Below, in pieces: positions 1-6,540 of a stretch of DNA of 8,625 nt. Each line of letters starts with the position of its first letter. Within the stretch, counting starts at the first letter, position 1. The notes under the pieces are model-generated. The model saw only the letters and a list, made by a program, of their open reading frames with translations, was not told the DNA's origin and did no database searches. This stretch comes from Chitinophagaceae bacterium (GTDB taxonomy: Bacteria; Bacteroidota; Bacteroidia; Chitinophagales; UBA10324), in contig JAHEZG010000159.1 of NCBI GenBank assembly GCA_023251195.1, forward strand, positions 1-8,625, written 5' to 3'. Made by a program: the position numbers and the translations under genes.

Positions 1-752
1 TGAAACACATTGAAGTACGATTTAAAATCGGGAATGGCATGTGCATCGGGCTCGTGGTAATCAACTCCCAGTCCTCCCCCCACATTGAGGTGAGTGATGG
101 TGATGTTGCGGCTGCTGAACCATTGCTGAATTTCATTTACACGGGTACACAACAAACGGAAAGGTTCCAGGTCGCATATCTGCGAGCCGATGTGAAAATG
201 CAAACCAATCAGTTGAATGCTTGGAGAATTCTTTATCACTTCCATTACTGCTTCGAGTTCCCAGAAATTAATTCCGAATTTATTTTCTTCTAATCCGGTA
301 GTGATGTAGTGATGCGTGTTGGCATTTACATTCGGATTAATGCGCAAGGCAATTCTTGCTTTTTTATGGAGCGAAGCAGCGAGTTCATTAATCACTTTTA
401 TTTCTTCAATGCTTTCGCAATTGAAACAAAAAATATCGGCAGTGAGCGATTCAATAATTTCTTTATCGGTTTTTCCTACTCCTGCAAATACAATGGATGA
501 TTGATTGAAATTATTTTGCAAGGCGGCCTTTACTTCATTTCCACTCACGCAATCGGCACCGAAACCTGCTTCGCAAATAATTTTAAGTATCTGCTGGTTG
601 GTGTTTGCCTTTAAAGCATAATGAATATGGAAATTGTGTTTTTCAGATTCAGCTTTTACTGCGGCAATGGTTCGCTTGAGAATATCCAGATCATAATAAT
701 AAAACGGTGTTTCAATGGTTTGGAATTTTTCGATTAAGGATTTGCTGAACAT
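1..752 (-). CDS. lysA: Diaminopimelate decarboxylase, partial (3' end outside window)
   Basis: This PLP-dependent enzyme decarboxylates meso-diaminopimelate to L-lysine, the last step of lysine synthesis, in the cytoplasm. 250 residues are visible from the ATG at 752, and the frame is open to the window edge. What I see is the N-terminal alanine-racemase-type barrel. HYALKAN (44-50) carries the PLP-binding Lys48. The stretch NxNxxTHHYITTG (141-153) followed by NKFG (157-160) is typical of diaminopimelate decarboxylases. GLHFHIGSQ lies at 183-191 and the phosphate-binding glycine loop NVGGGLGVDY at 223-232. Family members are about 380-420 residues, so roughly the last 40% is missing, including the C-terminal sheet domain and its active-site Cys. 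It starts 9 bases after the lysC stop, so the two are almost certainly cotranscribed. The alternative of an ornithine/arginine decarboxylase is disfavoured by the 141-160 motif. Confidence 0.96.
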   Translation of the reverse strand, partial: MFSKSLIEKFQTIETPFYYYDLDILKRTIAAVKAESEKHNFHIHYALKANTNQQILKIICEAGFGADCVSGNEVKAALQNNFNQSSIVFAGVGKTDKEIIESLTADIFCFNCESIEEIKVINELAASLHKKARIALRINPNVNANTHHYITTGLEENKFGINFWELEAVMEVIKNSPSIQLIGLHFHIGSQICDLEPFRLLCTRVNEIQQWFSSRNITITHLNVGGGLGVDYHEPDAHAIPDFKSYFNVF

Positions 753-761
753 AAACTTTTT

Positions 762-2072
762 TTAAAACAATCCTTTGTTCAATGAAACCAATGCAGCTTT
801 TTTCAAATCAGAATTCACGAGCAGCGAAATATTGTTTTCGCTTCCGCCATAAGAAATCATGCGGATGGGAATATTTTTAAGCGAATCGAAAATGCGCGAT
901 GCATATCCTTGTTTATCGGCGCCAAAAGTTCCGACAATGCAAATGATGGTTTGGTTTTTATCTACTTCAACGATTCCGAACTGCTGCAATTCACTGGTGA
1001 TTTCATCTAAGTGTTTATCGCTATCAATGGTAAGCGACACCGCAACTTCCGAAGTTGAAATCATATCAATGGGAGTTTTATATCGCTCAAACACTTCGAA
1101 CACTGCGCGTAAAAATCCATAAGCGAGCAGCATGCGCGCCGATTTTATTTTTATGGCAGTGAGATTATCCTTAGCGGCAATGGCAGTTATTCTATCGGGT
1201 GCGGGTTTGTTGGAGATGATGGTTCCGGTAGCTGTTGGTTGCATGGTATTGAGCAATCGAACGGAAATGTTTTCTTTCTTGGCAGGAAGCACACAAGTGG
1301 GGTGAAGGATTTTTGCACCGAAGTAAGCGAGCTCCGCCGCCTCATCAAACGAGAGTTCAGTAACTGCAAAAGTTTTTTCTACAATGCGTGGATCGTTGTT
1401 GTGCAGTCCGTCAATGTCGGTCCATATCTGAATTTCAGTTGCTTTCACAGCGGCGCCTATGAGTGTGGCGGTGTAATCGCTACCGCCTCGTTTCAGGTTA
1501 TCGATTTCGCCAAACGAATTGCGGCAGATGTATCCTTGTGTGATAAATAATTTTTCATTGGCAAATGGTTCCAGTGTTTTTGCAATCATTTTTTTTATGA
1601 AATCCACTTCGGGTTCTTCTGTTTCATCAATCCGCATAAAATCAAGAGCAGGTAACAGCACAGAAGAAATATTTTGTTCGGTCAGATATAAATGCAGCAA
1701 GGCGGTTGATATTAATTCTCCCTGAGCAAGTATTGCTTTCTCTTCGTTCACTGTAAATAAATCGAGGGTGAAGGAATTTATAAAATTTAAATGCTCAGCT
1801 AATAACTCGTTTGCATTTTCAATAAAATCTTTTTTTAAAAACAATTCGGCAATTACTTTTTTATACTGCAGATTCAGATTTGAAATTTGCAATTTCAACT
1901 TCATAAAATCTTTTGCATACAACGAATTTGAAATATCAACGAGCAAATTAGTAGTACCGCTCATGGCAGAAAGCACCACAATTTTCCGTTCACCATTATG
2001 AATTAACGGCACCAGATTTTTTATTCGCTGCGCAGAACCCACCGAGGTTCCGCCAAATTTCATCACTATCAT
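762..2072 (-). CDS. lysC: Aspartate kinase (aspartokinase), monofunctional
   Basis: It phosphorylates L-aspartate with ATP, the committed step towards lysine, diaminopimelate, threonine and methionine. The 436-residue protein has an amino-acid-kinase domain (about 1-285) and two C-terminal ACT domains (about 305-362 and 374-436). Visible motifs are KFGGTSVG (5-12) in the nucleotide site, QGE (117-119), RGGSDYTA (195-202), WTDIDG (217-222) with DPR (227-229), and DEAAELAYFGAKILHP (243-258). The ACT region has ISTSEVAVSLTID (338-350) and MISYGGSENNISLLV (405-419), the kind of region that binds feedback amino acids in this family, so allosteric inhibition by lysine or threonine is likely. There is no homoserine dehydrogenase fusion. 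The first ATG (2072) gives the usual MxVxKFGGTS spacing and has AAAGGA 9 bases upstream. A second ATG at 2063 is less likely. lysA follows directly. Confidence 0.97.
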   Translation of the reverse strand: MIVMKFGGTSVGSAQRIKNLVPLIHNGERKIVVLSAMSGTTNLLVDISNSLYAKDFMKLKLQISNLNLQYKKVIAELFLKKDFIENANELLAEHLNFINSFTLDLFTVNEEKAILAQGELISTALLHLYLTEQNISSVLLPALDFMRIDETEEPEVDFIKKMIAKTLEPFANEKLFITQGYICRNSFGEIDNLKRGGSDYTATLIGAAVKATEIQIWTDIDGLHNNDPRIVEKTFAVTELSFDEAAELAYFGAKILHPTCVLPAKKENISVRLLNTMQPTATGTIISNKPAPDRITAIAAKDNLTAIKIKSARMLLAYGFLRAVFEVFERYKTPIDMISTSEVAVSLTIDSDKHLDEITSELQQFGIVEVDKNQTIICIVGTFGADKQGYASRIFDSLKNIPIRMISYGGSENNISLLVNSDLKKAALVSLNKGLF

Positions 2073-2240
2073 TTTATTTATTCCTTTAGTCTGATAATTT
2101 TAATTCTGATTGTAAATGTATTCAGACTGCAACATTGTTTTACCTCTGTTGTTATTGCATTCAAATAAAATTATTTGATTGAAGGAACTTAAATTCATGC
2201 GCATTAATTTTTAATCTTTGAACTCCAAATAAAAAAAGCA
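2073..2240. other. Divergent intergenic region between lysC and the TMEM175-like gene
   Basis: This AT-rich stretch of 168 bases must hold the promoters for lysC (leftward) and for the plus-strand gene at 2241. On the minus strand an SD-like AAAGGA (2082-2087) lies 9 bases before the lysC ATG. A 7-base inverted repeat, AGTCTGA (2089-2095) and TCAGACT (2122-2128), could form a weak stem in the lysC leader just before that site. I looked for the Bacteroidota promoter pattern (TAnnTTTG with TTG about 20 bases upstream). Only 7-of-8 matches turned up, such as AATCTTTG at 2213-2220 (plus) and TACATTTA at 2113-2120 (minus), and none has a well-spaced upstream element. I see no lysine riboswitch core. 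Confidence 0.5.
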
Positions 2241-2867
2241 ATGTCGTTGTTAAAAAAATTTCAACACTGGAAATTAAATAAAATACGAATGGAAACTTTT
2301 AGTGATGGTGTATTTGCAATCATCATCACATTGCTGATTCTGGAAATTAAAATTCCGCACCTGAAAGAACCGGAAAGCACCACCGAATTATTGTGGGCAC
2401 TTAAAAACATGGCGCCAAAAATTATAAGCTGGGCGGTGAGCTTTTTTTTCATTTCAGTGTTTTGGGTGCAGCACCACAACCTGTTGCGCTTAACCGAAAA
2501 AATTGATTATGCTTTTATTTGGCTGAATATGATTTTTCTTTTCTTCATATGCTTCCTTCCGTTTCCAACCGCACTCATGGGCGATTATCCGCACAACCGA
2601 ATAGCGGTTTTGTTGTTTGGTGTGGTAGCTACCTTGGCTTCATTTATTCAAACATGGATGTATTACTACATAGCCAATTATTATTTACTACCTCGGTACA
2701 ATAAAAAATCAGTGTTAAAAAATGTAACCCGTTCATTTATACTGGCACCATTATTAATACTTATTGCTACTGCCGCATCTTATATTAACTTGCTGTTGTG
2801 CCTGGTAATTTATGGGATTGTTCCACTGTTTTTTTTATTGCCATTTGACCGGGAGGAAGAAGAATAA
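2241..2867 (+). CDS. TMEM175/DUF1211-family membrane protein, putative K+ channel
   Basis: The 208-residue protein resembles prokaryotic TMEM175 proteins. Those are six-helix subunits that assemble into tetrameric potassium-permeable channels without the classical selectivity-filter sequence. The diagnostic feature is RMETFSDGVFAIIITLLILE (16-35), which holds the RxxxFSDG motif at the start of helix 1. Hydrophobic segments follow at about 20-38, 58-78 (ending FWVQHH, conserved in the family), 90-112, 119-145, 164-183 and 185-203. The tail DREEEE is acidic. The length fits the one-repeat bacterial form, whereas animal TMEM175 has two repeats. The ATG at 2241 is the natural start because the motif sits about 15 residues in, as is usual. 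pyk follows 92 bases downstream on the same strand, so cotranscription is possible but not shown. Channel function is inferred from the family only. Confidence 0.88.
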   Translation: MSLLKKFQHWKLNKIRMETFSDGVFAIIITLLILEIKIPHLKEPESTTELLWALKNMAPKIISWAVSFFFISVFWVQHHNLLRLTEKIDYAFIWLNMIFLFFICFLPFPTALMGDYPHNRIAVLLFGVVATLASFIQTWMYYYIANYYLLPRYNKKSVLKNVTRSFILAPLLILIATAASYINLLLCLVIYGIVPLFFLLPFDREEEE

Positions 2868-2872
2868 AAAAT

Positions 2873-2959
2873 TTCATTGGACAATGGTTTAATTGCAATT
2901 GAGAAGTTATTTCAATTTACAATTTATCATTTCTCATTTTTGAACTTTCAACTTTAAGA
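2873..2959. repeat. Degenerate 7-base-phased repeat upstream of pyk
   Basis: The gap between the TMEM175-like gene and pyk is not random. Reading in steps of seven from 2912 gives TCAATTT, ACAATTT, ATCATTT, CTCATTT, TTGAACT and TTCAACT, then TTAAGAA running into the ATG of pyk. The first four share xxCAWTT or xCAATTT spacing and the last two share TTSAACT. Further left (2873-2905) there are looser copies of CATTG/CAATTG words. The phasing is visible directly, while its function is unknown. It occupies the pyk leader and whatever promoter lies there. The only near match to a Bacteroidota -7 box (CATTTTTG, 2935-2942) falls inside the repeat and has no well-spaced -33 element. Confidence 0.5.
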
Positions 2960-4390
2960 ATGAAAACAAGAATTACCCGAACAAAAATAATTGCGACTGT
3001 AGGACCTGCATCAGCTTCATACAAGATGCTTAAAAAATTAACTGACGCAGGTGTCAATACCTTTCGGTTAAATTTTTCTCATGGCACACATGAAGCGCAT
3101 AAAAAGGTTATTGATTCAATAAAAAAAATCAGAACAGAACTCAAACGGCACATTGGCATTCTGGCTGATTTGCAGGGACCAAAAATCAGAATCGGCGAAG
3201 TGGCAAAAGCTCCGGTTTATTTAATTGATGGAAAAGAAATTCTACTGACAACGATTAAATCAAACTCTGATGCTAAAAATATTTTTGTCAACTACAGCAA
3301 ATTTGCATCAGATGTAAATGCAGGAGATGCAGTATTGATTGATGACGGTCAACTGGAATTAAAAGTTATTTCAACAAATAACATTGATACAGTAAAATGC
3401 AAAGTGCTTCATGGCGGTGCGTTGAACAGCCGCAAAGGTGTTAATCTTCCACACTCAGAAACATCGCTCCCGTCACTGACAAAAAAAGATTTGAAAGATT
3501 TAAAGTTTATCTTGAATGAAGGTGTGAATTGGATTGCTCTTTCATTTGTGCGCAATGCAAAAGATATTATTCACTTGAAAAAACTGATTGCAAAGAGCGG
3601 AAAGAATATTAAAGTGATTGCAAAAATTGAAAAACCGCAAGCTGTATTGAACATTGATGACATCATTCGCGAGAGCGATGGAATTATGATTGCGCGTGGT
3701 GATTTGGGAGTGGAAATGCCGCAACAGGATATTCCGATTACGCAAAAACTGGTGATTGCCAAATGCATTAAAGAAGCAAAGCCGGTAATTATTGCCACAC
3801 AGATTATGCAAAGCATGGTTGAAAATCCTCGACCAACCCGTGCAGAAATAAATGATGTGGCCAATGGAATATTTGATGGGGCCGATGCTTTAATGTTAAG
3901 TGCCGAAACGGCCACCGGAAAATTTCCGGTGCTGGTGATTGATACCATAAAAGACATTGCACTGAATATTGAAAAACAAGAAAGTATTTTTAATAAAAAG
4001 CAGGTAGCCGATATGCATTCGAAAACCTACCTGTCAGATGCGATTTGTTACAATGCCTGTAAAATTTCCGGCGATGTAAATGCAGCTGCAATTATCAGCA
4101 TGACACGCAGCGGTTACACAGCTTTTATGATTTCGAGTTACCGGCCAAAAGCGCGCATATTAATTTTTATGGAAGATAAAAACCTGCTTGATACACTGAG
4201 CATGGTTTGGGGAGTTGAAACTTTTGCCTACAAAAAATTTGCATCCACCGACGAAACCATTGATGATGTAAAAAAGATTGTCAAGGATTTTGGAAGAGTT
4301 CAGAAGGGAGCTATTGTTATAAATACAGCCGCCATGCCTGTTCACTGGAAGGGTACCACCAATATGTTAAAGATAAGTGTGATTGACTAA
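2960..4390 (+). CDS. pyk: Pyruvate kinase, K+-independent type by sequence
   Basis: It transfers phosphate from phosphoenolpyruvate to ADP in the last step of glycolysis, in the cytoplasm. The 476-residue length is normal. The barrel (A) domain is about 1-78 and 165-335, the B lid domain about 79-164, and the C domain about 345-476. Visible motifs are TKIIATVGPAS (8-18), FRLNFSHG (35-42, with active-site Arg36), the signature VIAKIEKPQAV (219-229, with catalytic Lys222 and metal-binding Glu224), ARGDLG (245-250, Asp248), ATQIMQSM (279-286, Thr280) and NPRPTRAEINDVANG (289-303). The C domain keeps MTRSGYTA (381-388). At the potassium site the sequence is LQGPKIRI (71-78). This puts Leu, Gln, Lys and Ile where K+-dependent enzymes have Thr, Lys, Glu and Thr (rabbit 113, 114, 117, 120). 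The single ATG at 2960 fits the family start. The stop overlaps the convergent response-regulator stop by 4 bases. Confidence 0.97.
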   Translation: MKTRITRTKIIATVGPASASYKMLKKLTDAGVNTFRLNFSHGTHEAHKKVIDSIKKIRTELKRHIGILADLQGPKIRIGEVAKAPVYLIDGKEILLTTIKSNSDAKNIFVNYSKFASDVNAGDAVLIDDGQLELKVISTNNIDTVKCKVLHGGALNSRKGVNLPHSETSLPSLTKKDLKDLKFILNEGVNWIALSFVRNAKDIIHLKKLIAKSGKNIKVIAKIEKPQAVLNIDDIIRESDGIMIARGDLGVEMPQQDIPITQKLVIAKCIKEAKPVIIATQIMQSMVENPRPTRAEINDVANGIFDGADALMLSAETATGKFPVLVIDTIKDIALNIEKQESIFNKKQVADMHSKTYLSDAICYNACKISGDVNAAAIISMTRSGYTAFMISSYRPKARILIFMEDKNLLDTLSMVWGVETFAYKKFASTDETIDDVKKIVKDFGRVQKGAIVINTAAMPVHWKGTTNMLKISVID

Positions 4391-5061
4391 GGGTTAACCA
4401 ACCCGTGATGCACTGCAAATAACACCAACCCGGTTCGTGATTTAATATCCAATTTGGTGAACACCGAATCGCGATAGCCATCCACAGTGCGAAAGGTTAC
4501 CTGCATCAATTCAGCAATTTGTTTATAGGTTAATTCGCTGCAGCAATTCCGAATAAATTCAATCTCTCTGTCGGAGAGCAAAAGATTTATTTCATTGCCA
4601 ATACTTTTATCAAATGAATGAAACAGGTGTATCCCCTTTTCCTTTCCCTTCATCATGCTCTCAATCACCCGTTGGTCATAATAAAATCCTTTCTTCAGCA
4701 CCTCCAGTATGGTGTTTTTTACAAGCACCGGAGTTGAATCTTTCAGCAGGTAGGCATTGGCACCGCTTTCAATCATTTTACTTATTGTGGCCATGTCGTC
4801 ACTCACCGAAAGCGCAATCACTTTTATTTCCGGGAAATTATTGCTGATGTAAACCGTAGCTTCAAATCCATTCATAATTGGCATGGAGATATCCATCAAA
4901 ATAATTTGTGGTAATGGATTTATTTTTTCCAATTGCTGAATTAAATCCTTTCCGTTTTTTGCTTCAATTACCACTTCGAATTCCGGAAATTTTTCCAATT
5001 GTAGTTTTATTCCGCCACGCACTAAATGATGATCATCGGCTAATGCAATTTGAATGAGCAT
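4387..5061 (-). CDS. NarL/FixJ-type response regulator (receiver plus LuxR HTH)
   Basis: This 224-residue cytoplasmic DNA-binding regulator is the partner of the histidine kinase encoded just upstream. The receiver domain is about 3-122, with acidic pocket Asp9-Asp10 (ADDHHLVRGG), phospho-acceptor Asp57 in LMDISMP, Ser85 in ALSVSDD at the Thr/Ser switch position, and Lys107 in YLLKDS. All active-site residues are present, so it should be phosphorylatable. A linker of about 35 residues leads to the LuxR-type helix-turn-helix (about 161-222). There LSDREIEFI and LTYKQIAELMQVTFRTVDGY match the usual family pattern, and IKSRTGLVLFAVHHGLV closes the domain. It starts 10 bases after the kinase stop and is the last gene of the minus-strand unit. 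Target genes cannot be read from the sequence. Confidence 0.95.
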   Translation of the reverse strand: MLIQIALADDHHLVRGGIKLQLEKFPEFEVVIEAKNGKDLIQQLEKINPLPQIILMDISMPIMNGFEATVYISNNFPEIKVIALSVSDDMATISKMIESGANAYLLKDSTPVLVKNTILEVLKKGFYYDQRVIESMMKGKEKGIHLFHSFDKSIGNEINLLLSDREIEFIRNCCSELTYKQIAELMQVTFRTVDGYRDSVFTKLDIKSRTGLVLFAVHHGLVNP

Positions 5062-5071
5062 AAATTTTTTA

Positions 5072-5878
5072 TTAATTAATCGGTAAACTGTTAGGAAACG
5101 AAAATAAAATACAAAACCCTTTTTCGGTATTATGCGGAATGATAATTTCCCCTTTCATAAAATCAACCCTGTTAAAAATATTGGTAAAACCCAAACTGTT
5201 TTTCAGGTTATTGATGTTTAATAATTCCGCTGGCAGTCCTATACCGTTGTCGCGATATTCAATATTAATAATCTGATTATGTTCCGATATTAATAATTCA
5301 ATTGTATCGCCCTGCGAATGCTTGTAGGAATTATTAATTAACTCCTGCAAAATGCGGTATAAAAATATTTCGTTTGAATGCGATTTCAGAATAATTGATT
5401 CCGGAAAATCAAGTTTGGCTTCAATGTTAAATGATTTATTTATTCGGTCCATCAATCTTGTAATGGCTTCTCTGAATCCGAATTTACTAATGTATTCTCT
5501 GCTGTATGTTCGCGAAATATCTCTGATTGTATTCATGGTGGTTTGCACCACATCTTTCACGGTTTCAATCCGATTATCCTGTTCGGGATTATTCGTAACC
5601 GGAAAACTATTTAAGCTGATTATTGAAAAAGTAAGTAACTGTCCAATGTCATCATGCAGGTCGCGGGCTAATTCGTTCAGGGTGTTTTCAGCAACTTCCA
5701 CTTGTGTTTTCAATAATTCTTTCTCATAATTTGATTTTACTTCAAGCAACTGGTGCTGGTATTTTAACCGGCGGTTGCGGCCAAGCAACAGCAAATTGAT
5801 TACAAGAAAAACCAGCAACAACAATACAATTGTTGTGACGATAACGAAAACAACTATTTCGGGTGTTTGGATGTCCAT
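5072..5878 (-). CDS. Sensor histidine kinase (HisKA_3 / HATPase_c), membrane-anchored, no sensor domain
   Basis: The 268-residue kinase (from Met at 5878) is of the NarX/DesK class. One N-terminal transmembrane helix (about 7-32) has only a few residues outside. A short basic coiled-coil linker follows (about 34-65), then the HisKA_3 dimerisation domain with ARDLHDDIGQLLTFS (71-85, phospho-acceptor His75), and then the ATPase domain with N-box LQELINNSYKHS (178-189), G1 box DNGIG (210-214) and NSLGFTNIFNRV (227-238). It lacks any periplasmic or PAS/GAF sensor, so its input must come from the membrane segment or a partner protein. An in-frame upstream ATG at 5908 would add ten residues (278 aa). 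I prefer 5878 because it shortens the overlap with the upstream gene from 55 to 25 bases and puts MDIQTPEI directly before the helix. The response regulator follows 10 bases later. Confidence 0.93.
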   Translation of the reverse strand: MDIQTPEIVVFVIVTTIVLLLLVFLVINLLLLGRNRRLKYQHQLLEVKSNYEKELLKTQVEVAENTLNELARDLHDDIGQLLTFSIISLNSFPVTNNPEQDNRIETVKDVVQTTMNTIRDISRTYSREYISKFGFREAITRLMDRINKSFNIEAKLDFPESIILKSHSNEIFLYRILQELINNSYKHSQGDTIELLISEHNQIINIEYRDNGIGLPAELLNINNLKNSLGFTNIFNRVDFMKGEIIIPHNTEKGFCILFSFPNSLPIN

Positions 5879-6504
5879 ATTATTCCAATACTTAAAATGG
5901 TGAACCAAGCAACATAAACCAAGTCATTAATGAGGTACAAACTGCTTGCAATTTTTTCATTTTCAAAAGCGAACCACGATAAAATTCCAAGCAGCGGAGC
6001 ACTTACTGTAAAGTCTAAAAGATTGGCCATTGAAAACCAAAATACAAAATTGGCAAACGGGTTTTCAACTAACTCATCAACACATTGCTGCAAATGCTTA
6101 AAAGCAAGCAAGGCAAGAAAAGCATACGAAGGCACAAAAGTGTAATTGTTAAACACAAATTGTTTTTGAATAAATAAATAATTGAGAAAGAAAAAAAAGA
6201 GGAAACCCGGATAGGCATACTTAATGGCTCTTTTAATATAGGTTGAACTGAATAACTGATAATAAATAAAAAACAGAAATGAAGTTTCAACCAAAATAGC
6301 AAGGTTGTAAAACCATTGATTGTTTTTGTAATAGTATCCGATTGCATATGCCGCTATGTCAAACAAAAAACATATCCCGACAAACAACCCTATAAATTTT
6401 TGAAGTTTATTTAATTTATTTTTTAGCAGAATAAATATTAAACAGGCCAGAAAGCCTGAGAATAAATTAAAGTTTGAGAATAAAATATTTTGAATTTGGT
6501 CCAA
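5854..6504 (-). CDS. Seven-helix integral membrane protein of unknown function
   Basis: I do not recognise a named family. The 216-residue protein is very hydrophobic and aromatic. About seven membrane segments are visible, at roughly 9-28, 36-58, 66-86, 96-113, 122-138, 150-178 and 188-210, and the end (TSKHPK) is basic. Motif-like points are FYNLAILVETSFLFFIYYQLF (65-85, with Asn67 and Glu73 inside a helix) and FWFSMANLLDF (155-165). No enzyme or transporter signature is seen. The frame has no ATG before about residue 159 and an in-frame TAA four codons upstream of 6504. Translation therefore has to begin at or near the TTG at 6504, which has AAAAGGA 4 bases upstream. Its 3' end overlaps the kinase gene, suggesting coupled translation. 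I infer a membrane partner or sensor for that kinase. Confidence 0.85.
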   Translation of the reverse strand: MDQIQNILFSNFNLFSGFLACLIFILLKNKLNKLQKFIGLFVGICFLFDIAAYAIGYYYKNNQWFYNLAILVETSFLFFIYYQLFSSTYIKRAIKYAYPGFLFFFFLNYLFIQKQFVFNNYTFVPSYAFLALLAFKHLQQCVDELVENPFANFVFWFSMANLLDFTVSAPLLGILSWFAFENEKIASSLYLINDLVYVAWFTILSIGIIWTSKHPK

Positions 6505-6508
6505 GAAT

Positions 6509-6515
6509 TCCTTTT
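6509..6515 (-). promoter_or_regulatory. SD-like ribosome binding site supporting a TTG start
   Basis: On the minus strand AAAAGGA lies 4 bases before the TTG codon at 6504-6502. An in-frame TAA sits just upstream, and no ATG occurs in the first 150 or so codons, so this site effectively fixes the start of the seven-helix protein. Strong SD-like sequences are uncommon before the other genes here, which makes this one notable. Confidence 0.55.
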
Positions 6516-6540
6516 AATGGTTTTAAAGAAGCAATCAATT

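Noticed and set aside
39..504. Plus-strand open frames over the left end
   Set aside because: They are antisense to lysA, whose frame is intact and carries all the expected motifs.
2073..2240. Lysine riboswitch before lysC
   Set aside because: The leader is short and AT-rich and lacks the multi-helix conserved core. Only a 7-base inverted repeat is visible.
2935..2942. pyk promoter -7 box CATTTTTG
   Set aside because: It matches 7 of 8 positions but has no TTG about 20 bases upstream, sits inside the heptamer repeat and would leave a leader of only about 10 bases.
6069..6347. Second minus-strand frame of 92 codons inside the seven-helix gene
   Set aside because: It is an out-of-frame shadow of a hydrophobic gene, with no independent start signal.
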